Of a stretch of 64,000 nt of DNA, positions 17,374 through 23,791 are shown piece after piece (positions within the stretch are counted from its first letter, which is position 1; the number at the start of each line of letters is the position of its first letter). A program made the position numbers and the translations under genes. The DNA comes from 2-02-FULL-45-10 sp046590235. Lineage in GTDB: Bacteria; Patescibacteriota; Patescibacteriia; Magasanikbacterales; GWA2-37-8. Below the pieces are notes generated by a model. That model saw only the letters and a list, made by a program, of their open reading frames with translations. It searched no databases and was not told the DNA's origin. Where the stretch lies: the NCBI GenBank assembly GCA_046590235.1, contig JBKJTY010000032.1, positions 21,508 to 85,507 of the forward strand, read 5' to 3'.

Positions 17374-17694
17374 ATGAAAAAAGAATCTCCACAGTTATCT
17401 TTTGGCGCAGAAGCAAAGCCGCTCAATAAAAAAGAAGTTCGAGATAAATTAAAAAACGAGTATCGTCGTGAAAAAATACTTTTGGACAAGATCTTCCTGT
17501 CCGAGGTGAAAAACGACTCCCTGAAACAAAAGGTATACCTGCTCAGCTCCGCGAAGGACAAGGACTTGTTATCGACACCCCAAATGACGGGCTCGACGAC
17601 GAGCCGTCCCTGCCAGCAGGCGCCGAATGGAAACATAAACGACAATAAAAAATATCAAAACCCGACTCCTGTAGGCGGGTTTTTTTGTTGGTAA
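17374..17694 (+). CDS. Small protein with an apparent reading-frame shift
   Basis: The open frame from ATG 17374 starts convincingly (MKKESPQLSFGAEAKPLNKK, then a charged helix EVRDKLKNEYRREK). It then becomes Ser/Thr/Gln-rich and reads straight through an intrinsic terminator, which is not expected of a real gene. After the A-run near 17465, the -1 frame gives a protein-like continuation (RLPETKGIPAQLREGQ, LVIDTPNDGLDDEPSLPAGA, EWKHKRQ) with a TAA at 17646-17648, just before the terminator. A one-base indel in the A-run, real or an assembly error, or programmed frameshifting would explain this. The product would be about 91 residues of unknown function. Confidence 0.5.
   Translation: MKKESPQLSFGAEAKPLNKKEVRDKLKNEYRREKILLDKIFLSEVKNDSLKQKVYLLSSAKDKDLLSTPQMTGSTTSRPCQQAPNGNINDNKKYQNPTPVGGFFCW
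17656..17688 (+). terminator. Intrinsic terminator
   Basis: AAAACCCG-ACTCCTGTAGG-CGGGTTTTTTT. Confidence 0.85.
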
Positions 17695-17735
17695 TACACA
17701 ACCTACTTAAACGTCGCATATAGCATCGCTTTTAC

Positions 17736-17794
17736 CATTTTGGCTGACCCTAGACAAAACATTTTGGCTATGCCCACAATATAGTATGGGTCGA
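17736..17794 (+). promoter_or_regulatory. Direct repeats upstream of the sigma factor gene
   Basis: CATTTTGGCT occurs at 17736-17745 and 17760-17769, each followed by a CCC, with CCCA...TGGG spaced by 10 bp just downstream. The 24 bp period suggests a regulator or self-recognised site ahead of the ECF sigma gene. No standard -35/-10 pair is evident here. Confidence 0.35.
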
Positions 17795-17837
17795 GTTATT
17801 AGCCTGTAAGAACATCATCTACTAACCGTCTACTACT

Positions 17838-18356
17838 ATGCAACAACCTGCTGACGCCATTCGCCAAGCCTTTTTGGAGGCTTACGACAAGCATAGCGAT
17901 GCTATTTTTAAACACTGCTATTTTCGGTTATTTAACCGTGAACGAGCTAAAGAGATTATGCAGGATACCTTTATGCGTGCCTGGGAGCAGATGAAGAAAG
18001 GCACGGAAATCCTGAATGTTAAGGCTTTTTTGTACCGAATTGCTACCAATCTGATTATTGACGATACGCGCAAGAAGAAAATGGGCTCACTAGATCAGTT
18101 GCAAGAACAGGGATTTAACCCATCAGTTGCCGACGACCGCGAAAATATTATGAACCGCATGGAAGGCCAGCGGCTAAAGGAAATTATTCAACACATTGAT
18201 GAGAAATACAGCTCTGTTATTCTACTCCGCTATGTCAACGATCTCAGTATTAAAGAGATTGCGGAACAGCTCGGGGTGACGGAAAACGTAGTTTCTGTGC
18301 GTATTCATCGTGGACTTAAAGAAGTTAAAAAATTAGTATCATATGCGAACGACTAG
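17838..18356 (+). CDS. RNA polymerase sigma factor, ECF/RpoE-like
   Basis: 172 residues with only sigma regions 2 and 4. Region 2: FKHCYFRLFNRERAKEIMQD and TFMRAWEQM, then AFLYRIATNLIIDDTRKKK. Region 4: VILLRYVNDLSIKEIAEQLG, VTENVVSVRIHRGLKEVKK (helix-turn-helix). This is the small sigma-70 family that redirects RNA polymerase to a limited regulon. An overlapping 61-residue gene follows, in the place where an anti-sigma factor often sits. Direct repeats upstream may be an autoregulated promoter (inference). Confidence 0.9.
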   Translation: MQQPADAIRQAFLEAYDKHSDAIFKHCYFRLFNRERAKEIMQDTFMRAWEQMKKGTEILNVKAFLYRIATNLIIDDTRKKKMGSLDQLQEQGFNPSVADDRENIMNRMEGQRLKEIIQHIDEKYSSVILLRYVNDLSIKEIAEQLGVTENVVSVRIHRGLKEVKKLVSYAND

Positions 18357-18528
18357 ACCAGACTTCCTGAATGACCTTCAGCGAGTCAAAGAGCAAGCCA
18401 CCTTGTCTGTCCTTGAGAAAGAACAGATCAAACAGGCGCTTATCTCTACAATGCAGGCACCGCCGGAAGAATCAATTCCGTTCACCATCGCAACGGACAA
18501 ACCTTCTCCAGCTGGAACTGCTTCATAA
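18343..18528 (+). CDS. 61-residue protein overlapping the sigma factor gene
   Basis: 61 residues starting 14 bp inside the sigma gene, so translation is likely coupled. It has an N-terminal helix (DFLNDLQRVKEQATLSVLEKE) and a Pro/Ser-rich C-terminus. There is no membrane segment, so it is not a classical membrane anti-sigma factor. It could be a soluble sigma-binding peptide, by position only. The terminator starts immediately after its stop. No family recognised. Confidence 0.55.
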   Translation: MRTTRPDFLNDLQRVKEQATLSVLEKEQIKQALISTMQAPPEESIPFTIATDKPSPAGTAS

Positions 18529-18532
18529 CATG

Positions 18533-18559
18533 AAACCCGCCATTGTGCGGGTTTTTTGT
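18533..18559 (+). terminator. Intrinsic terminator
   Basis: AAACCCGC-CATTGT-GCGGGTTTTTTG. Confidence 0.85.
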
Positions 18560-18577
18560 TTATCCTTAGCCTATCTA

Positions 18578-18606
18578 TTGACATTTATGCTGTTTTTAGC
18601 TACACT
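18578..18606 (+). promoter_or_regulatory. Promoter of rplA
   Basis: TTGACA, 17 bp spacer, TACACT, giving a leader of about 64 nt. Confidence 0.8.
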
Positions 18607-18617
18607 GAGGCTACTTA

Positions 18618-18653
18618 AATAACGGTGGGACCTTGAAACATTCAGGGGTTATT
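18618..18653 (+). promoter_or_regulatory. Likely L1 autoregulatory site in the rplA leader
   Basis: Outer stem AATAAC/GTTATT, a 5' internal loop GGTGGGA, and an inner stem CCTTGAA-ACA-TTCAGGG. The GGTGGGA followed by a TTGAA helix resembles the L1-binding part of 23S rRNA (GGUGGGAGGCUUUGAAG in E. coli). Ribosomal protein L1 is known to repress its own mRNA through such mimics. Confidence 0.55.
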
Positions 18654-18675
18654 ACCACTAACATACCATACCAGT

Positions 18676-19359
18676 ATGTCCAAACGAATGGTTGCCCTCA
18701 AGGCAAAAGTAGACAAAAATAAAGTCTACGCAATTGACGAAGCTGTTAAGCTCGCCAAGGAAACTAGTGGCGTTAAATTTGACGCTTCTATCGAAATCCA
18801 CGCTAACTTGGGTATTGATCCTAAGAAAGGTGAACAGCAAATCCGCGCTACTGTTTCAATGCCTAACGGCACTGGCAAGAGCAAAGTTATCGCTGCTTTC
18901 GTTGCTCCTGAAAAAGAAAAAGAAGCAAAAGATGCAGGTGCTGACTTCGTTTATGGCGAAGAAGAAATCAAGAAAATCAAAGACACTGGCAAATTCAACT
19001 TTGAAATTGCAGTGACTACTCCAGACATGATGCCTAAAATGGCCGGCGTTGCGAAAGTGCTCGGTCCAAAAGGTCTCATGCCTAACCCAAAGACTGAAAC
19101 TGTTTCTCCAAACCTCACTAAGATGATTACTGAGTTGAAGAAAGGTAAAATCACTTTCAAAAACGATGATACATCTAACGTGCACGTTTCTGTTGGTAAA
19201 GTAAGTTTCACAGAAGCACAGCTCAAAGAAAATGTAGTAACATTTGTTGAAGCGTTGAAGAAAGCAAAACCAGGCACTTCAAAGGGTACTTTCATCAAAT
19301 CATTGACCCTCAAAACAGCTATGGGTCCTGCAATCCGCCTCTCTTCCGAAACTGTCTAA
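18676..19359 (+). CDS. rplA: Ribosomal protein L1
   Basis: 227 residues, full length. N-terminus MSKRMVALKAKVDKNKVYAI, KFDASIEIHANLGIDPKK, the L1 signature PNPKTETVSPNL and LMPNPK region, then ITFKNDDTSNVHVSVGK and the C-terminal LKTAMGPAIRLSS. L1 forms the mobile stalk at the ribosomal E-site. In most bacteria rplK (L11) lies directly upstream; here rplA stands alone between an ECF sigma gene and a GC-rich island with its own promoter and structured leader. It is followed by a clear terminator. Confidence 0.97.
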   Translation: MSKRMVALKAKVDKNKVYAIDEAVKLAKETSGVKFDASIEIHANLGIDPKKGEQQIRATVSMPNGTGKSKVIAAFVAPEKEKEAKDAGADFVYGEEEIKKIKDTGKFNFEIAVTTPDMMPKMAGVAKVLGPKGLMPNPKTETVSPNLTKMITELKKGKITFKNDDTSNVHVSVGKVSFTEAQLKENVVTFVEALKKAKPGTSKGTFIKSLTLKTAMGPAIRLSSETV

Positions 19360-19372
19360 TCTCAGAAGATTT

Positions 19373-19403
19373 AAAAAAACTCCGAGTAATCGGAGTTTTT
19401 TAT
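19373..19403. terminator. Terminator of rplA
   Basis: AAAAACTCCGA-GTAA-TCGGAGTTTTTTATTT. Confidence 0.85.
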
Positions 19404-19414
19404 TTGTTATTTTT

Positions 19415-19471
19415 CTGACCGCTCTCGCTTAATCTACAGAAAAATAGACTAAGCGAGAGTCGAGCGGCCAG
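19415..19471 (-). terminator. GC-rich palindrome after island gene 19507
   Basis: Long interrupted stem CTGGCCGCT..CTCGCTTA / TAAGCGAG..AGCGGTCAG read on the minus strand, with an A-rich loop. Confidence 0.65.
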
Positions 19472-19506
19472 AAATGCACCGCGCAACGCTCGTTACCAAG
19501 TAAAGT

Positions 19507-19875
19507 TTATACCATGCGCACACCACCACCCTCATTTTCCCTGAGCTGACGGAGGCGTGCTTCCTCCGCCTTTCGCTCCTCCTTTCTACGGCGTTCACGA
19601 TACTGCCTATATTTCATCCGAATGAGTTCCGCCGGAACAATAATCGGCCACAGGGCAGCATACATAACGCAAAAGCAGATGAAAAGCCCTAACACCACAA
19701 AAACATCCAACGGATCAGCAAAAAATTCCTCGCAGAAATCATAGATCTTATCACCTGCCGGCTTAACGATGTCCGGAGTGAACCACATCTCCTTGCTTTG
19801 CCCAGCATAAACGATCCAGCTTACGCCTGGCGACAAGTAGCCGATGACAGCAAAGATATAAATTAACGTTAGCAT
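19507..19875 (-). CDS. GC-rich orphan gene, 122-residue membrane protein
   Basis: The start is set at ATG 19875, preceded by AGGAAGGA; a longer frame to 19956 overlaps the promoter. 122 residues: membrane segment 1 at about 2-24 (LTLIYIFAVIGYLSPGVSWI), a loop with EMWFTPDIVKPAGDKIYDF, membrane segment 2 at about 57-82 (VFVVLGLFICFCVMYAALWP), and a highly charged tail (RERRRKEERKAEEARLRQLR). No family recognised. Codon use is GC-ending, in contrast to rplA and the deaminase gene on either side. It has its own promoter and palindrome. Confidence 0.65.
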   Translation of the reverse strand: MLTLIYIFAVIGYLSPGVSWIVYAGQSKEMWFTPDIVKPAGDKIYDFCEEFFADPLDVFVVLGLFICFCVMYAALWPIIVPAELIRMKYRQYRERRRKEERKAEEARLRQLRENEGGGVRMV

Positions 19876-19939
19876 GCGACATGTCCTTCCTGAGGTTTCC
19901 CCCAGGCGATAAAAGCCGGGATCATTCCCAGACCGCAAT

Positions 19940-19968
19940 AATTTAGCATTAACCATTGCTTTTGTCCA
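19940..19968 (-). promoter_or_regulatory. Promoter of GC-rich island gene 19507
   Basis: Minus strand TGGACA, 17 bp spacer, TAAATT. Confidence 0.6.
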
Positions 19969-19972
19969 CCGT

Positions 19973-20000
19973 TTGACACCCCCTTCTCTTCTGCTATACT
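19973..20000 (+). promoter_or_regulatory. Promoter of the dCMP deaminase operon
   Basis: TTGACA, 16 bp spacer, TATACT; back-to-back with the minus-strand promoter. Confidence 0.75.
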
Positions 20001-20023
20001 AGCCACAATTAATCTTTCCTTCT

Positions 20024-20509
20024 ATGCAGCAAGCTCGAACGAATGCGATATCTTGGGATGAATGTTTTATGCGTATGGCACACGTCATCGCTGAACGCTC
20101 TAAAGATCCAACTACACAAGTTGGTGCGGTTATCGCTGACCAAAATAACATCGTTGTCGCCTTAGGGTACAATGGTTTCCCTCGTGGCATAGCCGACGGA
20201 ACACTTCCTTGGGAACGAGAAGGTAATTTCCTGGATACTAAATACGCTTATATCTGCCATGCTGAAGAAAATGCTATTTATAACTCCAATAATAAAACAT
20301 ACGACTGTAAAATCTACAGCACCCTCTTCCCTTGTAATGAATGCGCAAAGACACTAATCCAGAATGGTATTACAGAGGTTATTTACGAAAATGATAAATA
20401 CCGCGATACCGATTCGTGTATCGCTTCTCGACGCTTGTTTGCTGCTGCCGGAATTAACGTCCGTCAATATGTGAGTGATTGGACAAAAGAATCTGTTACT
20501 GTTAAATAA
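20024..20509 (+). CDS. dCMP deaminase
   Basis: 161 residues. Zinc deaminase signatures HAEENAI (about 83-89) and PCNECAKTLIQNGI (about 106-119), with the N-terminal SKDPTTQVGAVI and GYNGFPRGI typical of the dCMP/ComEB family. It converts dCMP to dUMP, the precursor for ThyX. Two bp separate it from a P-loop nucleotide kinase, and dUTPase, thyX and thymidylate kinase genes follow within 6 kb, so this region supplies dTMP and dTDP. Confidence 0.93.
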   Translation: MQQARTNAISWDECFMRMAHVIAERSKDPTTQVGAVIADQNNIVVALGYNGFPRGIADGTLPWEREGNFLDTKYAYICHAEENAIYNSNNKTYDCKIYSTLFPCNECAKTLIQNGITEVIYENDKYRDTDSCIASRRLFAAAGINVRQYVSDWTKESVTVK

Positions 20510-20511
20510 CT

Positions 20512-21066
20512 ATGCAAAAAATTATTTTTGGATTTACTGGGTTGTTGGCTAGCGGTAAAGGAACTGTCGCAAAATACTTTGAAGAAAAGTACCAGGCTAA
20601 GAGTTTTCGGTATTCTACTATTCTTCGTGATTTAAGTAATCGTATTTATCTCGAAGAATCGCGCGATAACCTTATTAAGATGTCTGAAACGATTCGAACC
20701 ACTTTTGGTGAAGATATTTTGGCCAAAGCAATCGCTGGTGATGCTGCAAAATCTAATAACGAATTAATTATCGTAGAGGGCATTCGCCGCATGGCAGATA
20801 TTGAACATCTTAGTCGCTTACCAAATTTTGTTCTAGTAGAAATATGTGCCGATCCAAAAATTCGCTTTGAACGAATGGTGAAACGCAACGAAAATAAGGG
20901 TGACGCTGAAAAAACCTACGAACAATTTTTAGCAGACCACCAACGTTCAACTGAATTAACTATTCCTGAAGTTATTTCCCACGCTACAGAACATATCGAC
21001 AATAACGGAACTGTAAAACAGCTCTATCAATCGCTTGAATTACTCCTCAACCGCCATAAAAACTAG
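20512..21066 (+). CDS. P-loop nucleotide kinase (adenylate/dNMP kinase-like)
   Basis: 184 residues. Walker A GLLASGKGT (about 9-17), an LID-like segment (ERMVKRNENKGDAEKTYEQF) and VEGIRRMADIEHL in the middle. The fold is that of small NMP or dephospho-CoA kinases, but I cannot name the substrate. Its 2 bp spacing from dCMP deaminase and closeness to the other dTMP genes argue for a deoxynucleotide substrate (inference). The terminator overlaps its stop codon. Confidence 0.75.
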   Translation: MQKIIFGFTGLLASGKGTVAKYFEEKYQAKSFRYSTILRDLSNRIYLEESRDNLIKMSETIRTTFGEDILAKAIAGDAAKSNNELIIVEGIRRMADIEHLSRLPNFVLVEICADPKIRFERMVKRNENKGDAEKTYEQFLADHQRSTELTIPEVISHATEHIDNNGTVKQLYQSLELLLNRHKN

Positions 21067-21092
21067 ACTCTGCTCGCAGAGTCTTTTTTATT
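21065..21092 (+). terminator. Intrinsic terminator
   Basis: AGACTCTG-CT-CGCAGAGTCTTTTTTATT. Confidence 0.85.
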
Positions 21093-21123
21093 ATGGTATA
21101 CTAGTACAATATAACTTGTTTTT

Positions 21124-21297
21124 ATGAAAAAAAATACTTACAAACAATTTTTAAAGGCTATCCAATCTGAAGCGGATGAACTCTATATGCACTACGTCAA
21201 AAAAATGAAGGTGCTCGATAAAAAAGCGCATGCCATGCTTGAAGAAGTTGAAAGTAAAAAAGTAGCTGCCTTACGCAATAAGATCAAAAAGATATAA
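21124..21297 (+). CDS. 57-residue basic helical protein
   Basis: ATG 21124 to TAA 21297, 57 residues. An extended -10 (TGGTATACT at 21094-21102) lies 21 nt upstream. The chain starts MKKNTYKQFLKAIQSEADEL and is Lys-rich and helical throughout (MKVLDKKAHAMLEEVESKK). It ends 10 bp before the next gene, so the two form an operon. No family recognised. The codon pattern and the promoter/terminator frame support a real gene. Confidence 0.6.
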   Translation: MKKNTYKQFLKAIQSEADELYMHYVKKMKVLDKKAHAMLEEVESKKVAALRNKIKKI

Positions 21298-21307
21298 ATA
21301 GCCCCGT

Positions 21308-22750
21308 ATGACTAAACAACGGCCAGAGATTTCACTAGACCACAGCGAAGTAATTCCGTTTGAATCACCTACAGAGTCACATACTGACTTAGCACACGAG
21401 GTGAATCATCATTTAAACGCCAATGAATCGGCGGCTGTTGGCTTACACGAACGAGCACTTAGCGCCATCAATAAACTCTCAAAAATGAAAGAAAGTGGTG
21501 ACTTTGAGAATGGTGACAAATTGAAAGAAATTGAAGAAGAAATTGATAGTTTACTTGCTGAATTCAAGGCAAAAAATGCTGAACTTAACCGCAAGGTTGA
21601 AGTTGCTGAAACTCGTTTTAACGATGAGCCAGATGAAGCGATTGCCAATGAAGCTATCTTAAAAGAAGAAGAAGAATCATACGATGAGCCAAAGGATGCC
21701 GATAACATTGAAGCTTTTAGCTCTAAAAAGGAACTTGAAAATAAATTGGTTGATGAGGCAATGAAAGACTACCGCACTAAACGCACAGCTTCTGGTCGCG
21801 TACGACTCGAAAAATCTCTCGTCGAACGAACAGAGCGTAAAAAGGCTGGCAAATCTTTTGATATTAACGTTGGCAAATTTAACAAAGAAATAGCTGAACA
21901 CCACAAAAAGAAGCTGGCTGCTAAAAAAGCTTCTGACGTACCATGGAAAACTGATGACACGCTTATAACAAAAGACGCGTCACATGACGGTATGAGCGTA
22001 AGTGAAGCTGCGGCCCTTTATGAAGATACTGACAGCACCTGGTCAAAAGCTCTATCTTCAAAGGATGTACCATGGGATACTGAAGAAAATACGAAGCCTG
22101 AAGCGTCGGTTTCAAAGACGCGCAATAAAGCCGAAAAAGCTGACGACGAAAATGGTTTCACTGCTTACGGAGATGATTTCCAACAGCTCCCAAGCGCAAA
22201 AGAGAGATTTAAGGGATCTGCCTCAGAGAAAGCGGTAACTCCTACTCCTACCAAAAAAGAACGCACTGCATCCGCTGAAGAAATTCGTAAAGCTGAGATA
22301 GCCCTTGAGAAGAAAGAACAAGCCGCACGCAAGACAGAACAGTCTATTATCGAAAACCTGCGTGGTCAAGATGTAAATACGATTAATTTCAAAGATAAAA
22401 AAGTTAAGAACGCTTTGGTTGATATTTTGCTTGAATATGACCATGTGTACCACCAGAGCCTTTCCAAGGCTATGCAGGAAGAAGGTACGCTTAACCCAAG
22501 AAACCCAGAGGCAATTGAAGCCGCAATGACCGATTCTATCGAAACATTGATGGGTCGAGGTGTAGACTACAAACTGGCAGATGCTGCGATTCAGCATTAT
22601 GGTGTTGCTACCGATTATTTCCCAAAAAGTGAATCTGAATACTCGCACTATTCATCCGCAGTTGAGGAGCGTACGCCTAAACCTCCAAAAAAGGAGAAAA
22701 AACCTGGCATTATAGCTAGATTCTTCAATAAACTGCTTGGCAAAGAATAG
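21308..22750 (+). CDS. Large charged coiled-coil protein of unknown function
   Basis: 480 residues, no membrane segment. N-terminal half is a highly charged coiled coil (SKMKESGDFENGDKLKEIEE, LLAEFKAKNAELNRKVE). The middle contains two copies of a DVPW motif (SDVPWKTDDT near 218; KDVPWDTEEN near 253), and a basic amphipathic C-terminus ends PGIIARFFNKLLGKE. The tail resembles that of the 23276 protein (TAWQKFKNKLPKIF) and may bind membrane or a partner. It shares a terminator-bounded unit with the 57-residue gene. Not recognised; possibly CPR-specific. Confidence 0.75.
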   Translation: MTKQRPEISLDHSEVIPFESPTESHTDLAHEVNHHLNANESAAVGLHERALSAINKLSKMKESGDFENGDKLKEIEEEIDSLLAEFKAKNAELNRKVEVAETRFNDEPDEAIANEAILKEEEESYDEPKDADNIEAFSSKKELENKLVDEAMKDYRTKRTASGRVRLEKSLVERTERKKAGKSFDINVGKFNKEIAEHHKKKLAAKKASDVPWKTDDTLITKDASHDGMSVSEAAALYEDTDSTWSKALSSKDVPWDTEENTKPEASVSKTRNKAEKADDENGFTAYGDDFQQLPSAKERFKGSASEKAVTPTPTKKERTASAEEIRKAEIALEKKEQAARKTEQSIIENLRGQDVNTINFKDKKVKNALVDILLEYDHVYHQSLSKAMQEEGTLNPRNPEAIEAAMTDSIETLMGRGVDYKLADAAIQHYGVATDYFPKSESEYSHYSSAVEERTPKPPKKEKKPGIIARFFNKLLGKE

Positions 22751-22755
22751 TATTT

Positions 22756-22790
22756 AAAAACTCTCCCGCTCGGGAGAGTTTTTGCTTTTT
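22756..22790 (+). terminator. Intrinsic terminator
   Basis: AAAAACTCTCCCG-CT-CGGGAGAGTTTTTG. Confidence 0.85.
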
Positions 22791-22797
22791 AAAGCAT

Positions 22798-22826
22798 TTG
22801 GCAAACAGACACTTTTTTGCTACCAT
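22798..22826 (+). promoter_or_regulatory. Promoter of the dut-thyX-tmk operon
   Basis: TTGGCA, 17 bp spacer, TACCAT, 22 nt before the dut ATG. Confidence 0.65.
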
Positions 22827-22848
22827 GGGTTGAACTTAACTACCCTCT

Positions 22849-23271
22849 ATGAACGTTACTATAAAACGTATTGATACCTCTCTCCCCCTTCCGGAATACC
22901 AGACTCCAGGCGCTGTGGCTTTTGATCTTATTACCCGCGAAACAACGGTTGTCCCTGCCCGTGGCATTGGTCGTGTTCCAAGTAACGTTGTAGTGAAAAT
23001 TCCAACCGGCTACATGCTTCTCCTCCGCGATCGTTCGAGTACTTCCAAAAAGAAGGGTCTTTTTTGCACTGCCGGTGTTATTGACCAGGACTATTGTGGT
23101 GAAAATGATGAATTACTGGTCCAATACTTCAATTTTACCGACGCTGATGTTATAGTTGAACGTGGCGAGCGTTTAGCGCAGGCTATTTTTATTAAAATAG
23201 AAAAAGCTGAGTGGAATGAAGCGCTTACTATGACCACCCCGAGTCGTGGCGGCTTTGGAACTACAGGCTAA
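22849..23271 (+). CDS. dut: dUTP diphosphatase-like protein
   Basis: 140 residues, trimeric dUTPase fold. Motif 1 GAVAFDLIT (about 21-29), motif 2 RDRSSTSKKKGL, motif 3 GVIDQDYCGENDE, motif 4 ERGERLAQAIF and the Gly-rich motif 5 RGGFGTTG at the C-terminus are all present. It hydrolyses dUTP to dUMP and pyrophosphate. A dCTP deaminase relative is less likely, because motif 5 is intact. It heads an operon with 23276, thyX and thymidylate kinase. Confidence 0.92.
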   Translation: MNVTIKRIDTSLPLPEYQTPGAVAFDLITRETTVVPARGIGRVPSNVVVKIPTGYMLLLRDRSSTSKKKGLFCTAGVIDQDYCGENDELLVQYFNFTDADVIVERGERLAQAIFIKIEKAEWNEALTMTTPSRGGFGTTG

Positions 23272-23275
23272 CTCT

Positions 23276-23776
23276 ATGGAAAATCTTCAATACAACCCAC
23301 TCGAAGCACGTAAATCCGTTGAAAAGACGGATATTCCTGATTTACCATCAGAAATTATTATCACCGAAGATTCACTGAAGAAACATGACACGGTAGAAGG
23401 ACCTGAAAGTCATAAAGATATCATGGTTGATTATAATAGCCTTTCAGATGCTTCAAAGGAGCTGAATAATAAGTTTATGTACTTGTTGTCAAAAGGACGA
23501 CCGGGTGGAATGGGTGTACAAGAAGCTATCTTTAAGTTTGGTATAGAACATACAATTCCTAATGATTTAAAACAGTTTATTTCAAAGACGTACGGAGACA
23601 CCGAATTTCCCGAAGTCCCGGGGGCAGCTCTCTTTGCTAAAAAGCTTGATGAAAGGACGATAGCACTAAGAACAAGACAAATTTTGGACTCTGAATTCCA
23701 TACACCTGAAGTAGAGCCCCCGCCACCGACCGCTTGGCAGAAATTTAAAAACAAACTACCGAAAATTTTTAAGTAG
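23276..23776 (+). CDS. Unknown soluble protein in the thyX operon
   Basis: 166 residues from ATG 23276, 4 bp after dut; an in-frame ATG at 23246 overlaps dut and is less likely. Acidic N-terminus (LPSEIIITEDSLKKHDTVEG), a helical middle (NKFMYLLSKGRPGGMGVQEA) and a Pro-rich linker to a basic end (TAWQKFKNKLPKIFK). No family recognised. The C-terminus resembles that of the 480-residue protein upstream. Position suggests co-expression with dTMP synthesis but not a role. Confidence 0.65.
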   Translation: MENLQYNPLEARKSVEKTDIPDLPSEIIITEDSLKKHDTVEGPESHKDIMVDYNSLSDASKELNNKFMYLLSKGRPGGMGVQEAIFKFGIEHTIPNDLKQFISKTYGDTEFPEVPGAALFAKKLDERTIALRTRQILDSEFHTPEVEPPPPTAWQKFKNKLPKIFK

Positions 23777-23791
23777 ATATTATCCTAAGCT

